A stretch of DNA of 64,000 nucleotides from Achromobacter sp. MYb9 (GCF_002975275.1 NZ_PCOQ01000001.1:496001-560000); one strand, 5' to 3'; positions 1-10,050 are shown, numbered from the stretch's first letter. Notes: generated from the letters alone by a model not told the origin. Made by a program: numbers and translations.

Positions 1-3000
1 CTTGCAGGCGGCAGCGGCGCGCCCGGCGGCACCCTGTCCATCGGCCTGGATGCGCCGGTCTACCGTACGGCGGCGATGACCGCCCGAGTGAACAAAGGAC
101 GCGATCTGCGCCTGTCGCAACAGGCCCTGCCCGACGACTTGGCCGACTTTGCCGACGCGCAGGCCGCGGCGGACGCGCTTGTCTATGGGCACGGCGGCCT
201 CAGCGTCGCGCAGGTGGAAGACGGGGGGTTCGGCAGCCTGAACCTGCTGAGCAACGGTGCCATCAGTTTCGCGGGGGACGTCGACCTGCGCATGGGCCAA
301 AGCCTGCGCCTGTTCAGCACGTCGCTCAACATGACGGAAGCCGCGCCCACCGCCGCCCGGGTGCGGCTGGCCGCCCCCTATGTGATGCTGGCAGGCGCCA
401 CAGACAATGGCGCGCCCGACTTGTACACCCGCCCGTCATCCTCGCTTGCTCCGTCCATGCGCATCAGCGAATCCACCTTCACCGCGGATGCCGGCTTCAT
501 CGATATCCGCGACCTGGTACAGCTGGGCGCGCTGACCACGCAGCGGGCGCCGAATGGCGATGCCAGCTACGTCGGCACCGGCTTCACCCAGACCGACTTG
601 CGCAGCCGGAGCGACATACGGGTACTGGGCGGCCGGGGCACGCAGGTTGCGCTGGCCAACCAGCCCTACACCACGCAGCTTGCTGCCCCGGGCAATCTAA
701 GCCTGACCGCCGCACAGATCTATCCGGACACGGGAGCGGTGACGCGAATCGTGGTCGGTCCGAACGGCTCTCGCGACGGCGTCATCGGCTACGAATCCGG
801 CCGCACGCTTACCATTCGCCGCAATAACGACGCCCTTCCCCCCCTTCCGGACAGCGCGTTCGGCAAGCTGCGGCTGGCCGCCGACATCATCGACCAGGGC
901 GGCGTGGTGCGCGCGCCGCTCGGACTGGTGGAAATGGGGGTGGCGGATACCACCGGCACGACCTCCCGCGTCAATCTGCTGCCGGGCAGCGTCACATCCG
1001 TCAGCGGCCAGGGGCTGGTCATGCCCTATGGCGGCACCGTCGACGGCGTGACCTATCAATACGCCGGGCAGAACATCGTGTTGACCGGCGCAGGCGCCGC
1101 CACGATCGGCGGCGACTTGAGCAGCGGAATCCAGCTGGCCGGCGAAGAGGTTCGGGTGGACGGCAACGCCATGCTGGACCTGTCCGGCGGCGGCCGCTTG
1201 TTGGGCGCCGGCTTCGTGACGGGCCGCGGCGGCTCCACCGACGCGCGATTCAACCCGCTGGTGCAGATTAATGCCAAGGGTGCGGGCTTCACCCTGCCGG
1301 GCCTGGCCACCAATCCCGTCTACGCGCTGGTGCCCGGCGTGCAGGCGCCCGTGGCGCCCACCACGCCCGACGGAAACCAGAAGCCGCAGATCGGGCAGCA
1401 AGTCACGATCGGAAACGGCGTGCCCGGCCTGCCCGCCGGCACCTATACGCTGATGCCCTCGACCTATGCCCTGATGCCAGGCGCATTCCGCGTGGAAGTC
1501 AACGGGCTGGCTTCGAGCGCCGCCGCTTCGGGCGCGATACCGCTGCGCAACGGCTCCTGGTCCATCGCGGGCAACGTCGGTACCGCCGGCACGAACCTCG
1601 CCACGGCCACACCCAAGCAGCTGTTGATCACATCCGGCGACGTCCTGCGCCAGTACTCGCAATACAACGAGATGGACTACGCCGCCTTCGTGCAAGCCGA
1701 CGGCGCGCGCCGCGGCGTTCCGCGCGCCATGCTGCCCGCGGACGCGCGCACATTGCGGGCGTATCTGGCGAGCGGCGCCGAAGGACAGGCCTTTTCATTC
1801 GCGGGCCAGGTCGACTTTTCCGCCGCGGCAGCCGGCTACGGCGGCACGTTCGCCGTCTCGTCCAGCGATGACAAAGCGGGGCATCTCGAGGTCACCGCTC
1901 CGGGCGCGGGGCGCAGTGCGGGCTTCGAGGGCTTATCGCTGGATTCTGCCCAGCTCAGCGCGCTGGGCGCGCCCCGCCTCGTGCTGGGCGCCGTCCCCAA
2001 TGTGGACTATGCCAACAACAGCAATACCGTCGACTTCGGTTACGCCCGCACCCACTTCAACTCCGTGGTCCTGCGCGAGGGCGCGTCGCTCTCGGCGGCC
2101 GAAGTCTTCCTGGTGACCAGCGGCCTGGCCACCGGCATCACCCTCGAACGCGGGGCCTCGATCAACACCATCGGCCGCGGCAAAGCGCCTTTTGATTCCA
2201 CTGCCGGCTACACCTATGGGGCATCCTCCAGCAGCCTCCTGGCCTTGTCCAACGGTTGGATCAACATGCTTCCTCCCACCGCCGACCAGGAACCCAAAGG
2301 CGCCGGTCCCATCCGCATCGGCGTCTGCGGCGCTACCTGCGTCGGGGAATCCCTGTTGTATACCGAAGGCACGCTGGCGGCCGTCACCAACAAGACCTTC
2401 GAGCTGGGTAGTGCTGCCGGCTACGGCGCACGCTACCTCACGCTGGCCGTGGGCGCCGTCAACGCCGGCAGCGAACAGGCCCTGGCGGCCGCAGCCACGC
2501 GCGGCACAATTGGCGCAGGGCTTAGCCTGGACCAGACGCTGCTGAATCGTCTGATGGCGGGCGACCAGCGCTTCGCCGCGCCGGCGCTCGAGATGCTGAC
2601 CCTGGCCGTAAGCGACTCATTCAACTTCTTCGAAACCGTCACGCTGGACACGACCGATCCCGCCACCGGCAAGTCGCGCCTGCAAACCCTGGCGCTGACG
2701 GCGCCGGCCATCTACGGGTATGGCCAGGCGGGCGACGTGGCCACGCTGCGCGCGGGCAACCTAATCTGGAACGGATCGATCGCGCCGCCCGTCGGCGTGA
2801 TCGATAACGGGGCGGGCTCCGGCAGCGGCACACTCAATATCCAGGCCGAGCGCATCGAGTTCGGGTATGGGCCCTATACCCAGCCGTTGGGCGAACTGGA
2901 CAATGCCCGTCTGGCCCTGGGTTTTGCCAACGTCAACCTGACCGCCAGCGACCGCATCACCGCCAATCATCAAGGCAGCCTGGCCGTGTACCAGTCGCGC

Positions 3001-6000
3001 GGGGCTTTCGATGCCGCGTCCGGCTGGCGCTACAGCGGCGGCACCCTGAATCTGTCGACGCCCCTGCTGACGGGCGAGTCCGGCTCCATCAATCGGATCA
3101 AGGCGGGCGCCGCGATCAACCTCGGTAGCCCGCCGGCAAGCGCCTCGGCCCCCGACGCGCGCGGACTGGGTGCGGAACTGGCGCTGGACGCCGGCACGCT
3201 GAATATCAACGGCCGCATCGCGCTGCCCACCGGCAAGCTAAGCGCAAGCGCGGACAACGCCTTGATCCTGGGCCCTGGCGCGCATCTGGACGTAGCTGGC
3301 CGGCCTGTACCATTCGACGACATCACAAAATACAGCTGGGGCGGCGACGTCAGCCTCCACAGCCGCCAAGGCGACATCACGCAAGCGGCGGGCAGCACCA
3401 TCGACGTCTCGGCCCAACACAACCGCGCCGGCCGCCTGACCGCCGTGGCGCTGGCTGAGGACGCTGGCCGCGTGGACCTGCAAGGCCGCATTCTGGGCAT
3501 GGCTTCGGGCAGCTATGACGCGGGCGGCACCCTGGTCCCCTACGCCTTCGGCGAAGTGGATATCCGAGCGCAGCAAGTGGACTTCGCGGCGCTGAACCAA
3601 CGCCTGAACGAGGGCCAGGTCTTCGGCGGGCGCAGCCTGCAGCTCAAGCGCGGCAACCTTGCCATCGGCGACGAGGTACGTGCCCGCAATGTGAATATTT
3701 CGGTCGATGCCGGCAGCCTGACCGTGACCGGCCGCATTGACGCCAGTGGCGATGGCGTGGGCAGCATCCGCCTGGCCGCGCGCGATGGACTGCGCCTGGC
3801 GTCCACCGCAGTGCTGGATGCGCACGGCACGGCGCTGCGCGTGGACAGCTACGGCAAGATCATTGACGCGCCCAACCGCGCCATCGTGGAACTGAATTCG
3901 GGCAATGGCCAGTTGCGGATGGACGCAGGCGCGGTCATCGATGTGCGCGCCGGCACGGGTGCGCCCCGCCATGACGGCCTCCCGCGAGGCACGCTGGCGC
4001 TGAATGCGCCGCGTCTGGGTGGGGCGACTGGCGGCGACATCGACATCGACGCGCGCGGGCCGCTGGACATCCGCGGCGCGCGCAGCATCGCGGTCAATGG
4101 CGTCTGGGTCTACACGGACGCAGCGCCAGGGACCGAAACGACGGCGGACGGCAAGCCCTACCAGATCATCGACCAGGCCTACCTGACCCGCCTGCATGGC
4201 GACAGCGTCGCCTTCATCAACCGGGCCCGGTCCAACGGCAATCTGATCAACGGCAGGCTGGCCGGCTTGCTCGCCTATGGCGACGCCCTGCATCTGCGCC
4301 CCGGCGTTGAGATCCGCAGCGCCACCGCAGACGGCAATCTGGTGGTGCAAGGCGACCTTGACCTGTCCGGTTTCCGCTACGCCAGTCTCAACCCGCATAC
4401 GCCGCTGCGGCCGGGCGTCTACGGCTCGGGGGAAGTGGGCAATCTGGTCATCCGTGCCGGTGGGGACCTGCAGATCCACGGCGGCATCAACGACGGCTTC
4501 GCGCCGCCTCCAGAGGTCAAGCAGGACGTGAACGGCTGGCGCCTGCTGCCAGGCCGGGACTTCACCGGCGGTGACATGATCACGCCCCACGCCGGCGTGG
4601 TGCTGGCCGCCGGTACGGCGTTCCCGGTCGGCGCCATACTGAATTACGACTTGATGCTGCAAGGCGGCATGCTTGCCGAACATTCCGTATTGCCCGTGGC
4701 TGCCCCGTTGGCCCAGGAGTTGGTGCTTTCCGCCGGCACCGTACTATCGGCGCCCATCTTCAACCCGGACGGCACGGTGGCGCACGCGGCCGGCACCATA
4801 CTGCACCAGGCGTTGACGCTGCCCCCCGGCATGGCCCTGGGGGCAGGCACGCGCTTATCGAGTACGGCCTTCCTTGGCGCCGTCACCTGGCCTGCCGGCA
4901 TTCCCCTGCCCGCCAACGCGAACCTGGCCGCCGCGGTCACCCTGCCGCGCGGCGCGCTGATCCCGTCGGGCACTAACGTGGTTCTGGAGCCCGGGGTGGA
5001 GTACGTGGATCTGCGCCCTCGGGTCGACGGCGCCCAGGGCCAGGTGTGGGCCGTGGCGCCCATGCTGCCTGAAGGTTCGCAATCGTGGTCTATGCGGCTT
5101 GCCGGCGGCGCTGATCTGGGCGCAGCCGATACACGCATCACGCAGTACGCCACGAAGGTCGGGCTTCAGCGTGGGGACCTGGTGCTGGCCGACAGCCACT
5201 ACGGCATGTATGGCTTTGATGGCCCCGGCAACTTCGTCTGGACGCAGTTGGTCGCCGACGACCTCGGCATGCCGGAGTTGGTGGGGCAGGTCATCGACGA
5301 CGATTTCATCCGCGACACATTCGGCTATCCGAGTGCCGGCGCCCTGTGCGCCGACCTCCCCGAGTACTGCGCCGCAAGCGGCGCGAACAACTACATCCCC
5401 GCGCCTGCCACCCCGCGCTTCAGCGTGCTGCGTACCGGCACTGGCGACCTGGATCTGCTGGCGGGCGGCAGCTTGCGCATGCAGTCGCTGTACGGCGTCT
5501 ACACCGCGGGCACGTCATCCACGGGCACCTACGCGGGCGACCCCTATAACCAGCCGCGCCTGATCAATCCCGACGGCACCGTGCTGCGCGACCCGAGCAA
5601 GGGCTTCGAAGCCTTTGTGGACGGCGGGCCGCAAAGCGTCTACCGGGCCTGGTATCCGGATGGCGGTGGCAACGTGACGCTGCGTGCCGGCGCCAGCCTG
5701 ACCGGCGATCTGATGACGGCATCCCTGGCTTCGTACGGGCGGCCATTGACCCGCTCGACCGGCTACTCCTCCGACCTGGTCGGAAACTGGCTGTGGCGCC
5801 AGGGCAGCGGCGACGCAGCGATAGGCCAGGCACAGCCCACCGCATGGTGGCTGAACTTCGGCACCTATACCTCCAGCGCGCCAGACCAAGCCGATGAATT
5901 GCGCGGCTTCACCGGCTTCGGCACGCTGGGCGGCGGCAACCTGGACATCGACGTGCGCGGCGACGCCGGCATCATCACCTCGCACCCCATCAGTTACCAG

Positions 6001-8550
6001 GAACGCCAGATCAACCCGCGCAGCCAGGCCTTGACGCTGGCCGTGGCCAGCACGGGCCGCGTGATGGCCGACGGCACATTGGCGCTGACCGGTGGCGGCG
6101 ACATCATCCTGCGGGTCGGCGGCAGCTTGAACCCTGCGCTGCCCAGCTTCTATGAAGCCTCGGGCGCGGTCACCAACCTGCGCGGCCAGACGCTGCTGCA
6201 AGCCGCCTCGATGGGCCGGATGGACCCGATCTACAACCTTCGGGCGGCACGCGACACGCGCGCGCTGGACCGCTTCCAGGCAAGCACCTACGAGCCTGCG
6301 GGGGCGTTGACGCTGACGCCGGGAGACAGCGCATTCCAGCTGCAAAGCCTGGGCGCCCTCGTCGTCCAGACCGCCAGGGACCCCGGCCGCTTCCTCCTGC
6401 CCGTGTCCATGCCATACACGCAGGCCGACGGCACGCTGGGCGTCTACGGATCCAACAGTTGGTTTTCACTATGGACGCCCAATACCGCCATCGATCTGTT
6501 CAGCGCGGGCGGCGACGTGGCGCCGGTATTCAGGGCCGGCAACGACAATGACGGCATCGTCATCTACCCGTCGCAGTTCTCGTCGGTGGCTGCTCAAGGA
6601 GATATCCAGTACAACAATACGATCGCCCTGGCGCCCGGTGCCCTGTCCCGCCTGGACTTGCTGGCCGGCCACTCGCTCTATGGCGGCAACACCTCCTTTG
6701 GCCGCACCAGCGCCGATCCCGGCGCGTTGGCATCGATCTACCGCCCGGCGTTTGCCGGAAAGGTGAAGGCGGCCGAAAGCAGCGACATTATCTGGGGCCC
6801 CACCAACCTGTCCAGGGACGGTGCCTATCGCGATAACGTGTTGTTCGCCTTCGGGTCGTTGTCGGCCGCCACGTCAGGCGTCGTGGCGCCGTCGCGCTTC
6901 TACGCGAAGGACGGTGATCTCGTCGGCGTCAGCAGCGGCCGGCTGATCCAGCTGACGGACAACGGCAATGTCGTGACCGGCACCGACTGGTACGCCGCGG
7001 GCGGTCCGGTACGCATGATCGCCGGCCGGGACATCGTCGGCAGCGGCAGCCCGTTGGGGCCCGCCGATGCGTTGTCCACGCCCATCCCATATCAGTACAT
7101 CGACAACCTTTTCGTGCATGGCGATGCGAACGACGTGTCGGTCGTGCAGGCCGGCCGCGACATCCTTTACGGCAGCTTCACCGTGGCCGGTCCCGGCACG
7201 CTGGAGCTTAGCGCGGGCCGCAATATCCTGATGGAAGACAAAGCCGCCGTCGTCAGCCTGGGGCCAGTCGTCCGCGGCGACACGCGCCCCGGCGCCAGCA
7301 TCGTGCTGCAAAGCGGGCTGGGCGCTCAAGGTGCCGACTATGCCGGCTTCCTGCGCCACTATCTGGGCGCCGACGTCGCCGATCCTGGTCTGCCGCTAAC
7401 GGACCAGGGCAAGCCGTTCAGGACCTACGAGGCCGAACTGCTGCTGTGGCTGACCCAGGCCTACGGCTTCGCCGGCAGCACCGACGACGCCCGCGCCTTC
7501 TTCAATGGGCTGCCGTCCGAGCAGCAACGGGTCTTCGCACGCCAGGTCTACTTTGCCGAATTGCGCGCCGGTGGCCGCGAGTATGGCGACAAGGCTGGTC
7601 CGCGCGAAGGCAGCTATCTGCGCGGCCGGCAAGCCATCGCCGCGCTGTTCCCGGGACAGCCCGCTGCGGGCGCGGCGCAAGCCGGTGGCGGCAGCGTCAC
7701 GATGTACGGCGGCGCGGGCCTGCAGACCCGCAGCGGCGGCGATATCCAGGTGTTGACGCCGGGCGGCGCGCAAATCTATGGCGTGGAAGGCACCGCGCCC
7801 CCCGCCACCGCCGGCGTCCTGACGCAAGGCCGTGGCGACATCCAGCTGTACGCGGCAGACAGCATCCTGCTGGGCCAGAGCCGCGTCATGACGACATTCG
7901 GCGGCAACATCCTGGCGTGGTCGGCACAGGGAGACATCAACGCCGGCCGCGGATCCAAAACCACGGTGGTCTACACCCCGCCGCGCCGGGTCTACGACGC
8001 GGTCGGCAACATCACCCTATCACCCGCTGCGCCCGCCAGCGGCGCCGGCATCGCGACACTGGCGCCGCTGGCGGAAGTGCTTGCCGGCGACGTCGATCTT
8101 TACGCGCCGCTGGGAACCATCGACGCGGGCGAAGCCGGCATCCGCGTGTCGGGCAACGTCTACATTGGCGCGCAATCCGTGCTGAATGCCGCCAACATCA
8201 AGACGCAAGGCGAAAGCGCCGGCATCCCGGCCGCCCCTAGCGTCAATACCGGTGCGTTGACCTCGGCCAGCAGCGCCGCCACCTCTGCCGCCAACGCCGC
8301 CCAGGACTCGGCGCAGCGCGCGCAGAACCAGGCGCGCCAGAACCTGCCGTCGATCATCAACGTGCAGATCCTGGGATTCGGCGAGGAATCGGCTTCAGGC
8401 ACGTCGACGGTGGCGCCCAAAGACGGCCAGGCCGCGGATATCCCGGCCTACCGGCCCAACAACATGGTGCGGGTCGTGGGTGACGGCGCGCTGACGGCAG
8501 CCCAGTCGGCACAACTGACGGGGGAAGAGAAGCAGGCGTTCGGGCTGTAG
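1..8550 (+). CDS. Filamentous haemagglutinin-like exoprotein, DUF3739 type (5' truncated)
   Basis: The reading frame is open from base 1, so the start, the signal peptide and the TPS secretion domain lie outside the window; 2849 residues are visible. The protein is rich in Gly, Ala, Ser, Thr and Asn, with endless short beta-strand motifs such as GGDIDIDARG, GGNLDIDVRG and SGDIQVLTPGG. This is the signature of right-handed beta-helix adhesins exported by two-partner secretion. The C-terminal third resembles the DUF3739 region of filamentous haemagglutinin family proteins, and the last 120 residues form an Ala/Ser/Gln-rich tail. Unusual parts are two isolated cysteine pairs (near nt 2326-2345 and 5346-5370) and a stretch of AGT/LPxG-type repeats at nt 4590-5010. 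Role inferred from family: surface or secreted adhesin. No TpsB transporter gene follows in this window. Confidence 0.88.
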   Translation, partial: LAGGSGAPGGTLSIGLDAPVYRTAAMTARVNKGRDLRLSQQALPDDLADFADAQAAADALVYGHGGLSVAQVEDGGFGSLNLLSNGAISFAGDVDLRMGQSLRLFSTSLNMTEAAPTAARVRLAAPYVMLAGATDNGAPDLYTRPSSSLAPSMRISESTFTADAGFIDIRDLVQLGALTTQRAPNGDASYVGTGFTQTDLRSRSDIRVLGGRGTQVALANQPYTTQLAAPGNLSLTAAQIYPDTGAVTRIVVGPNGSRDGVIGYESGRTLTIRRNNDALPPLPDSAFGKLRLAADIIDQGGVVRAPLGLVEMGVADTTGTTSRVNLLPGSVTSVSGQGLVMPYGGTVDGVTYQYAGQNIVLTGAGAATIGGDLSSGIQLAGEEVRVDGNAMLDLSGGGRLLGAGFVTGRGGSTDARFNPLVQINAKGAGFTLPGLATNPVYALVPGVQAPVAPTTPDGNQKPQIGQQVTIGNGVPGLPAGTYTLMPSTYALMPGAFRVEVNGLASSAAASGAIPLRNGSWSIAGNVGTAGTNLATATPKQLLITSGDVLRQYSQYNEMDYAAFVQADGARRGVPRAMLPADARTLRAYLASGAEGQAFSFAGQVDFSAAAAGYGGTFAVSSSDDKAGHLEVTAPGAGRSAGFEGLSLDSAQLSALGAPRLVLGAVPNVDYANNSNTVDFGYARTHFNSVVLREGASLSAAEVFLVTSGLATGITLERGASINTIGRGKAPFDSTAGYTYGASSSSLLALSNGWINMLPPTADQEPKGAGPIRIGVCGATCVGESLLYTEGTLAAVTNKTFELGSAAGYGARYLTLAVGAVNAGSEQALAAAATRGTIGAGLSLDQTLLNRLMAGDQRFAAPALEMLTLAVSDSFNFFETVTLDTTDPATGKSRLQTLALTAPAIYGYGQAGDVATLRAGNLIWNGSIAPPVGVIDNGAGSGSGTLNIQAERIEFGYGPYTQPLGELDNARLALGFANVNLTASDRITANHQGSLAVYQSRGAFDAASGWRYSGGTLNLSTPLLTGESGSINRIKAGAAINLGSPPASASAPDARGLGAELALDAGTLNINGRIALPTGKLSASADNALILGPGAHLDVAGRPVPFDDITKYSWGGDVSLHSRQGDITQAAGSTIDVSAQHNRAGRLTAVALAEDAGRVDLQGRILGMASGSYDAGGTLVPYAFGEVDIRAQQVDFAALNQRLNEGQVFGGRSLQLKRGNLAIGDEVRARNVNISVDAGSLTVTGRIDASGDGVGSIRLAARDGLRLASTAVLDAHGTALRVDSYGKIIDAPNRAIVELNSGNGQLRMDAGAVIDVRAGTGAPRHDGLPRGTLALNAPRLGGATGGDIDIDARGPLDIRGARSIAVNGVWVYTDAAPGTETTADGKPYQIIDQAYLTRLHGDSVAFINRARSNGNLINGRLAGLLAYGDALHLRPGVEIRSATADGNLVVQGDLDLSGFRYASLNPHTPLRPGVYGSGEVGNLVIRAGGDLQIHGGINDGFAPPPEVKQDVNGWRLLPGRDFTGGDMITPHAGVVLAAGTAFPVGAILNYDLMLQGGMLAEHSVLPVAAPLAQELVLSAGTVLSAPIFNPDGTVAHAAGTILHQALTLPPGMALGAGTRLSSTAFLGAVTWPAGIPLPANANLAAAVTLPRGALIPSGTNVVLEPGVEYVDLRPRVDGAQGQVWAVAPMLPEGSQSWSMRLAGGADLGAADTRITQYATKVGLQRGDLVLADSHYGMYGFDGPGNFVWTQLVADDLGMPELVGQVIDDDFIRDTFGYPSAGALCADLPEYCAASGANNYIPAPATPRFSVLRTGTGDLDLLAGGSLRMQSLYGVYTAGTSSTGTYAGDPYNQPRLINPDGTVLRDPSKGFEAFVDGGPQSVYRAWYPDGGGNVTLRAGASLTGDLMTASLASYGRPLTRSTGYSSDLVGNWLWRQGSGDAAIGQAQPTAWWLNFGTYTSSAPDQADELRGFTGFGTLGGGNLDIDVRGDAGIITSHPISYQERQINPRSQALTLAVASTGRVMADGTLALTGGGDIILRVGGSLNPALPSFYEASGAVTNLRGQTLLQAASMGRMDPIYNLRAARDTRALDRFQASTYEPAGALTLTPGDSAFQLQSLGALVVQTARDPGRFLLPVSMPYTQADGTLGVYGSNSWFSLWTPNTAIDLFSAGGDVAPVFRAGNDNDGIVIYPSQFSSVAAQGDIQYNNTIALAPGALSRLDLLAGHSLYGGNTSFGRTSADPGALASIYRPAFAGKVKAAESSDIIWGPTNLSRDGAYRDNVLFAFGSLSAATSGVVAPSRFYAKDGDLVGVSSGRLIQLTDNGNVVTGTDWYAAGGPVRMIAGRDIVGSGSPLGPADALSTPIPYQYIDNLFVHGDANDVSVVQAGRDILYGSFTVAGPGTLELSAGRNILMEDKAAVVSLGPVVRGDTRPGASIVLQSGLGAQGADYAGFLRHYLGADVADPGLPLTDQGKPFRTYEAELLLWLTQAYGFAGSTDDARAFFNGLPSEQQRVFARQVYFAELRAGGREYGDKAGPREGSYLRGRQAIAALFPGQPAAGAAQAGGGSVTMYGGAGLQTRSGGDIQVLTPGGAQIYGVEGTAPPATAGVLTQGRGDIQLYAADSILLGQSRVMTTFGGNILAWSAQGDINAGRGSKTTVVYTPPRRVYDAVGNITLSPAAPASGAGIATLAPLAEVLAGDVDLYAPLGTIDAGEAGIRVSGNVYIGAQSVLNAANIKTQGESAGIPAAPSVNTGALTSASSAATSAANAAQDSAQRAQNQARQNLPSIINVQILGFGEESASGTSTVAPKDGQAADIPAYRPNNMVRVVGDGALTAAQSAQLTGEEKQAFGL

Positions 8551-8608
8551 GGCAGGATGCGCCTTGGGGCAATGGCCGGCTCGCCGATGAAGCACCCGGC
8601 GGGCCGCC

Positions 8609-9145
8609 TCACACCCAGGATACGGGCCAGTGGGCCAGGCGCGTCACCTGGCCATCCACGTCTTCGTACACGGCAAGCACACCGCGCTTGTTGCGCAAGA
8701 CAACGACACGCTTGCCATCAAATTCGTTGATGTGGCTGTAGTGCGCGGGTTCCGCGGCCCCGCCGTCCTGCTTGTAGGCCGTCTTGGCGCGGTCGACGAA
8801 GTCATCGTCGTCGCGCACCCCGCGCGTGATGCCCGGCCGCATACTGACCGGCGGCGCGTCCCCAAGGGGGCGGCCAACGCCGTCCGCCATGAAACGTGCG
8901 ATCTGCGCCTTTACCTGCGGAGAATTGATTTCGGCTTGCCCGGCCGCATGGCTCATGAGGCGTTGCCTCGTGCCGTGAGGCAGCGCGCTCCAGTGGTTCA
9001 GGACGGAGGCGCCAAGTAAGGCCAAGATACGCTGCTCGGCGGCGTCCAGTTGCTCAAGCGCGAATGACGTGGCCAGTGCGGCGAACCGCCCGTGGCCTTG
9101 ATCGTCCGATTCCGCCCTGCCTGCCCTGCCGGTTGAATTCGCCAT
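8609..9145 (-). CDS. Hypothetical protein in the cold-shock operon
   Basis: Product of 178 residues. The start was chosen at 9145 because AGGAG lies about 8 nt upstream; the longer open frame has no such site and overlaps the preceding gene. The N-terminal half is Ala/Leu/Glu-rich and probably helical. The C-terminal half ends in a compact beta-rich part with KRVVVLRNKRGVLAVYEDVDG, reading like a small strand-turn-strand module. I do not recognise a family with confidence. It is the third gene of a minus-strand run (cold-shock protein, 85-residue protein, this), 28 nt after its neighbour, so co-transcription is likely. It converges on the end of the haemagglutinin gene. Confidence 0.7.
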   Translation of the reverse strand: MANSTGRAGRAESDDQGHGRFAALATSFALEQLDAAEQRILALLGASVLNHWSALPHGTRQRLMSHAAGQAEINSPQVKAQIARFMADGVGRPLGDAPPVSMRPGITRGVRDDDDFVDRAKTAYKQDGGAAEPAHYSHINEFDGKRVVVLRNKRGVLAVYEDVDGQVTRLAHWPVSWV

Positions 9146-9173
9146 GCGAATCTCCTGGGCGTACTGCACGGCA

Positions 9174-9431
9174 TCAAGCTGGCCTGGCGTGCGCATCCAC
9201 CACGAGCCGGCCGTGATTGATCGCGGCGTCCACCGCCATTCCGGGGCTGGATACAAACCCGCCCGATGCGAACAACGGCACGGTGTGGTGTTCGTTGAGT
9301 TTGTCCTGATCTGCCGCAAGTTCCACCGCAACGGTTGCGGTGAAGGCGGGCCGGCCGCTGCCCCCGACGGAAACGCGGGAAACGTTGGCGGTAAGGCGAT
9401 AGCCCTTGTAGACCATATTATTGTGAAACAT
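9174..9431 (-). CDS. Small conserved hypothetical downstream of csp
   Basis: Product of 85 residues, with AGGGGG about 5 nt before the ATG. The sequence begins MFHNNMVYKGYRLTANV and continues as short strands with a conserved-looking 'FTATVAVEL' segment, without signal peptide or membrane helix. It looks like a small soluble beta-sheet protein. It lies 40 nt behind the cold-shock gene, after a short hairpin that could attenuate read-through, and 28 nt before the next gene. No function can be assigned; the position suggests a role in cold or stress adaptation, which is inference. Confidence 0.7.
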   Translation of the reverse strand: MFHNNMVYKGYRLTANVSRVSVGGSGRPAFTATVAVELAADQDKLNEHHTVPLFASGGFVSSPGMAVDAAINHGRLVVDAHARPA

Positions 9432-9447
9432 GAAACCCCCTATTTGA

Positions 9448-9468
9448 TCAAAAGGCCCAAAGGGCCTT
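9448..9468 (-). terminator. Short hairpin between csp and the next gene
   Basis: A 7-bp stem AAGGCCC/GGGCCTT with a 3-nt loop begins 4 nt after the csp stop codon and is followed by TTTT on the minus strand. The stem is short, so it is more likely a leaky terminator or mRNA 3'-end stabiliser that sets csp above the two downstream genes. Confidence 0.55.
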
Positions 9469-9471
9469 CAT

Positions 9472-9675
9472 TCACAAAGCGCGGATTTGCGTAGCGTGAG
9501 GGCCTTTGGCGCCCTGCGCGGTGACATAGCTGACTCGCTGGTTTTCCAGCAGCACTTTATGCCCTTCGCTCACGATTTCGGAGAAATGCGCAAACAAATC
9601 CTTGCCGCCGTTCTCGGGCATGATGAAGCCGAAGCCCTTGGCATCGTTGAACCATTTGACGATTCCGGTTTCCAT
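9472..9675 (-). CDS. csp: Cold-shock protein, CspA family
   Basis: Product of 67 residues, the normal CspA length. RNP1 (KGFGFIMPE, residues 13-21) and RNP2 (DLFAHFS, about residues 27-33) are both present, along with the usual start METGIVKWFND. It is a single OB-fold that binds single-stranded RNA or DNA and acts as an RNA chaperone. AAAGGAAAGAG precedes the ATG. A sigma70-like promoter about 130 nt upstream gives a long untranslated leader of roughly 120 nt, as is usual for cold-shock genes, so post-transcriptional control is likely. It heads a probable three-gene operon. Confidence 0.95.
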   Translation of the reverse strand: METGIVKWFNDAKGFGFIMPENGGKDLFAHFSEIVSEGHKVLLENQRVSYVTAQGAKGPHATQIRAL

Positions 9676-9805
9676 AATCTCTTTCCTTTAAATGCGGGCA
9701 CCGCCCGCGAAATGAGCCTGTCAAGGAAAGGACCGCGAACAATGAAGCGCCCTCGGAGGGTGCAAGACCGGACGAAAATCACGATGCTCGAAAAGCTTCA
9801 AGTCC

Positions 9806-9834
9806 ACTATGGGCGCAGGGGTAGTTAAAGTCAA
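9806..9834 (-). promoter_or_regulatory. Sigma70-like promoter of the csp operon
   Basis: On the minus strand TTGACT (9834-9829) and CATAGT (9811-9806) are separated by exactly 17 bp. Transcription would start near 9799, giving a leader of about 120 nt before the csp start codon at 9675. Confidence 0.6.
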
Positions 9835-10050
9835 TCGGCGTTTCCGATTACCACCAAATAGTTATTCTGGTGCCTTTTGATCGTTAATTCACCGTAAATG
9901 CGCCCATCGCGGCCCGCATGCGCACCGGGGATTTACTTATTGCGTAACGGCTGCCGCATTTGCATACGCGCGCGTGATAAAGCGCGTATCCTGAAGCGAT
10001 GGTGCTTGAACGCGCGTTGCCTCGCCGTATCGCCATACAGGAGTATGGTC
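9835..10050. other. Gene-free, AT-richer region upstream of csp
   Basis: No supportable gene. It holds an 8-bp inverted repeat ATACGCGC/GCGCGTAT at 9964-9971 and 9982-9989, with the AT-rich spacer GTGATAAA in the middle. This may be a protein-binding site for the rightward genes. Confidence 0.4.

Noticed and set aside
3238..4683. 481-codon minus-strand frame inside the haemagglutinin gene
   Set aside because: Antisense of a repetitive GC-rich gene; no start site or domain.
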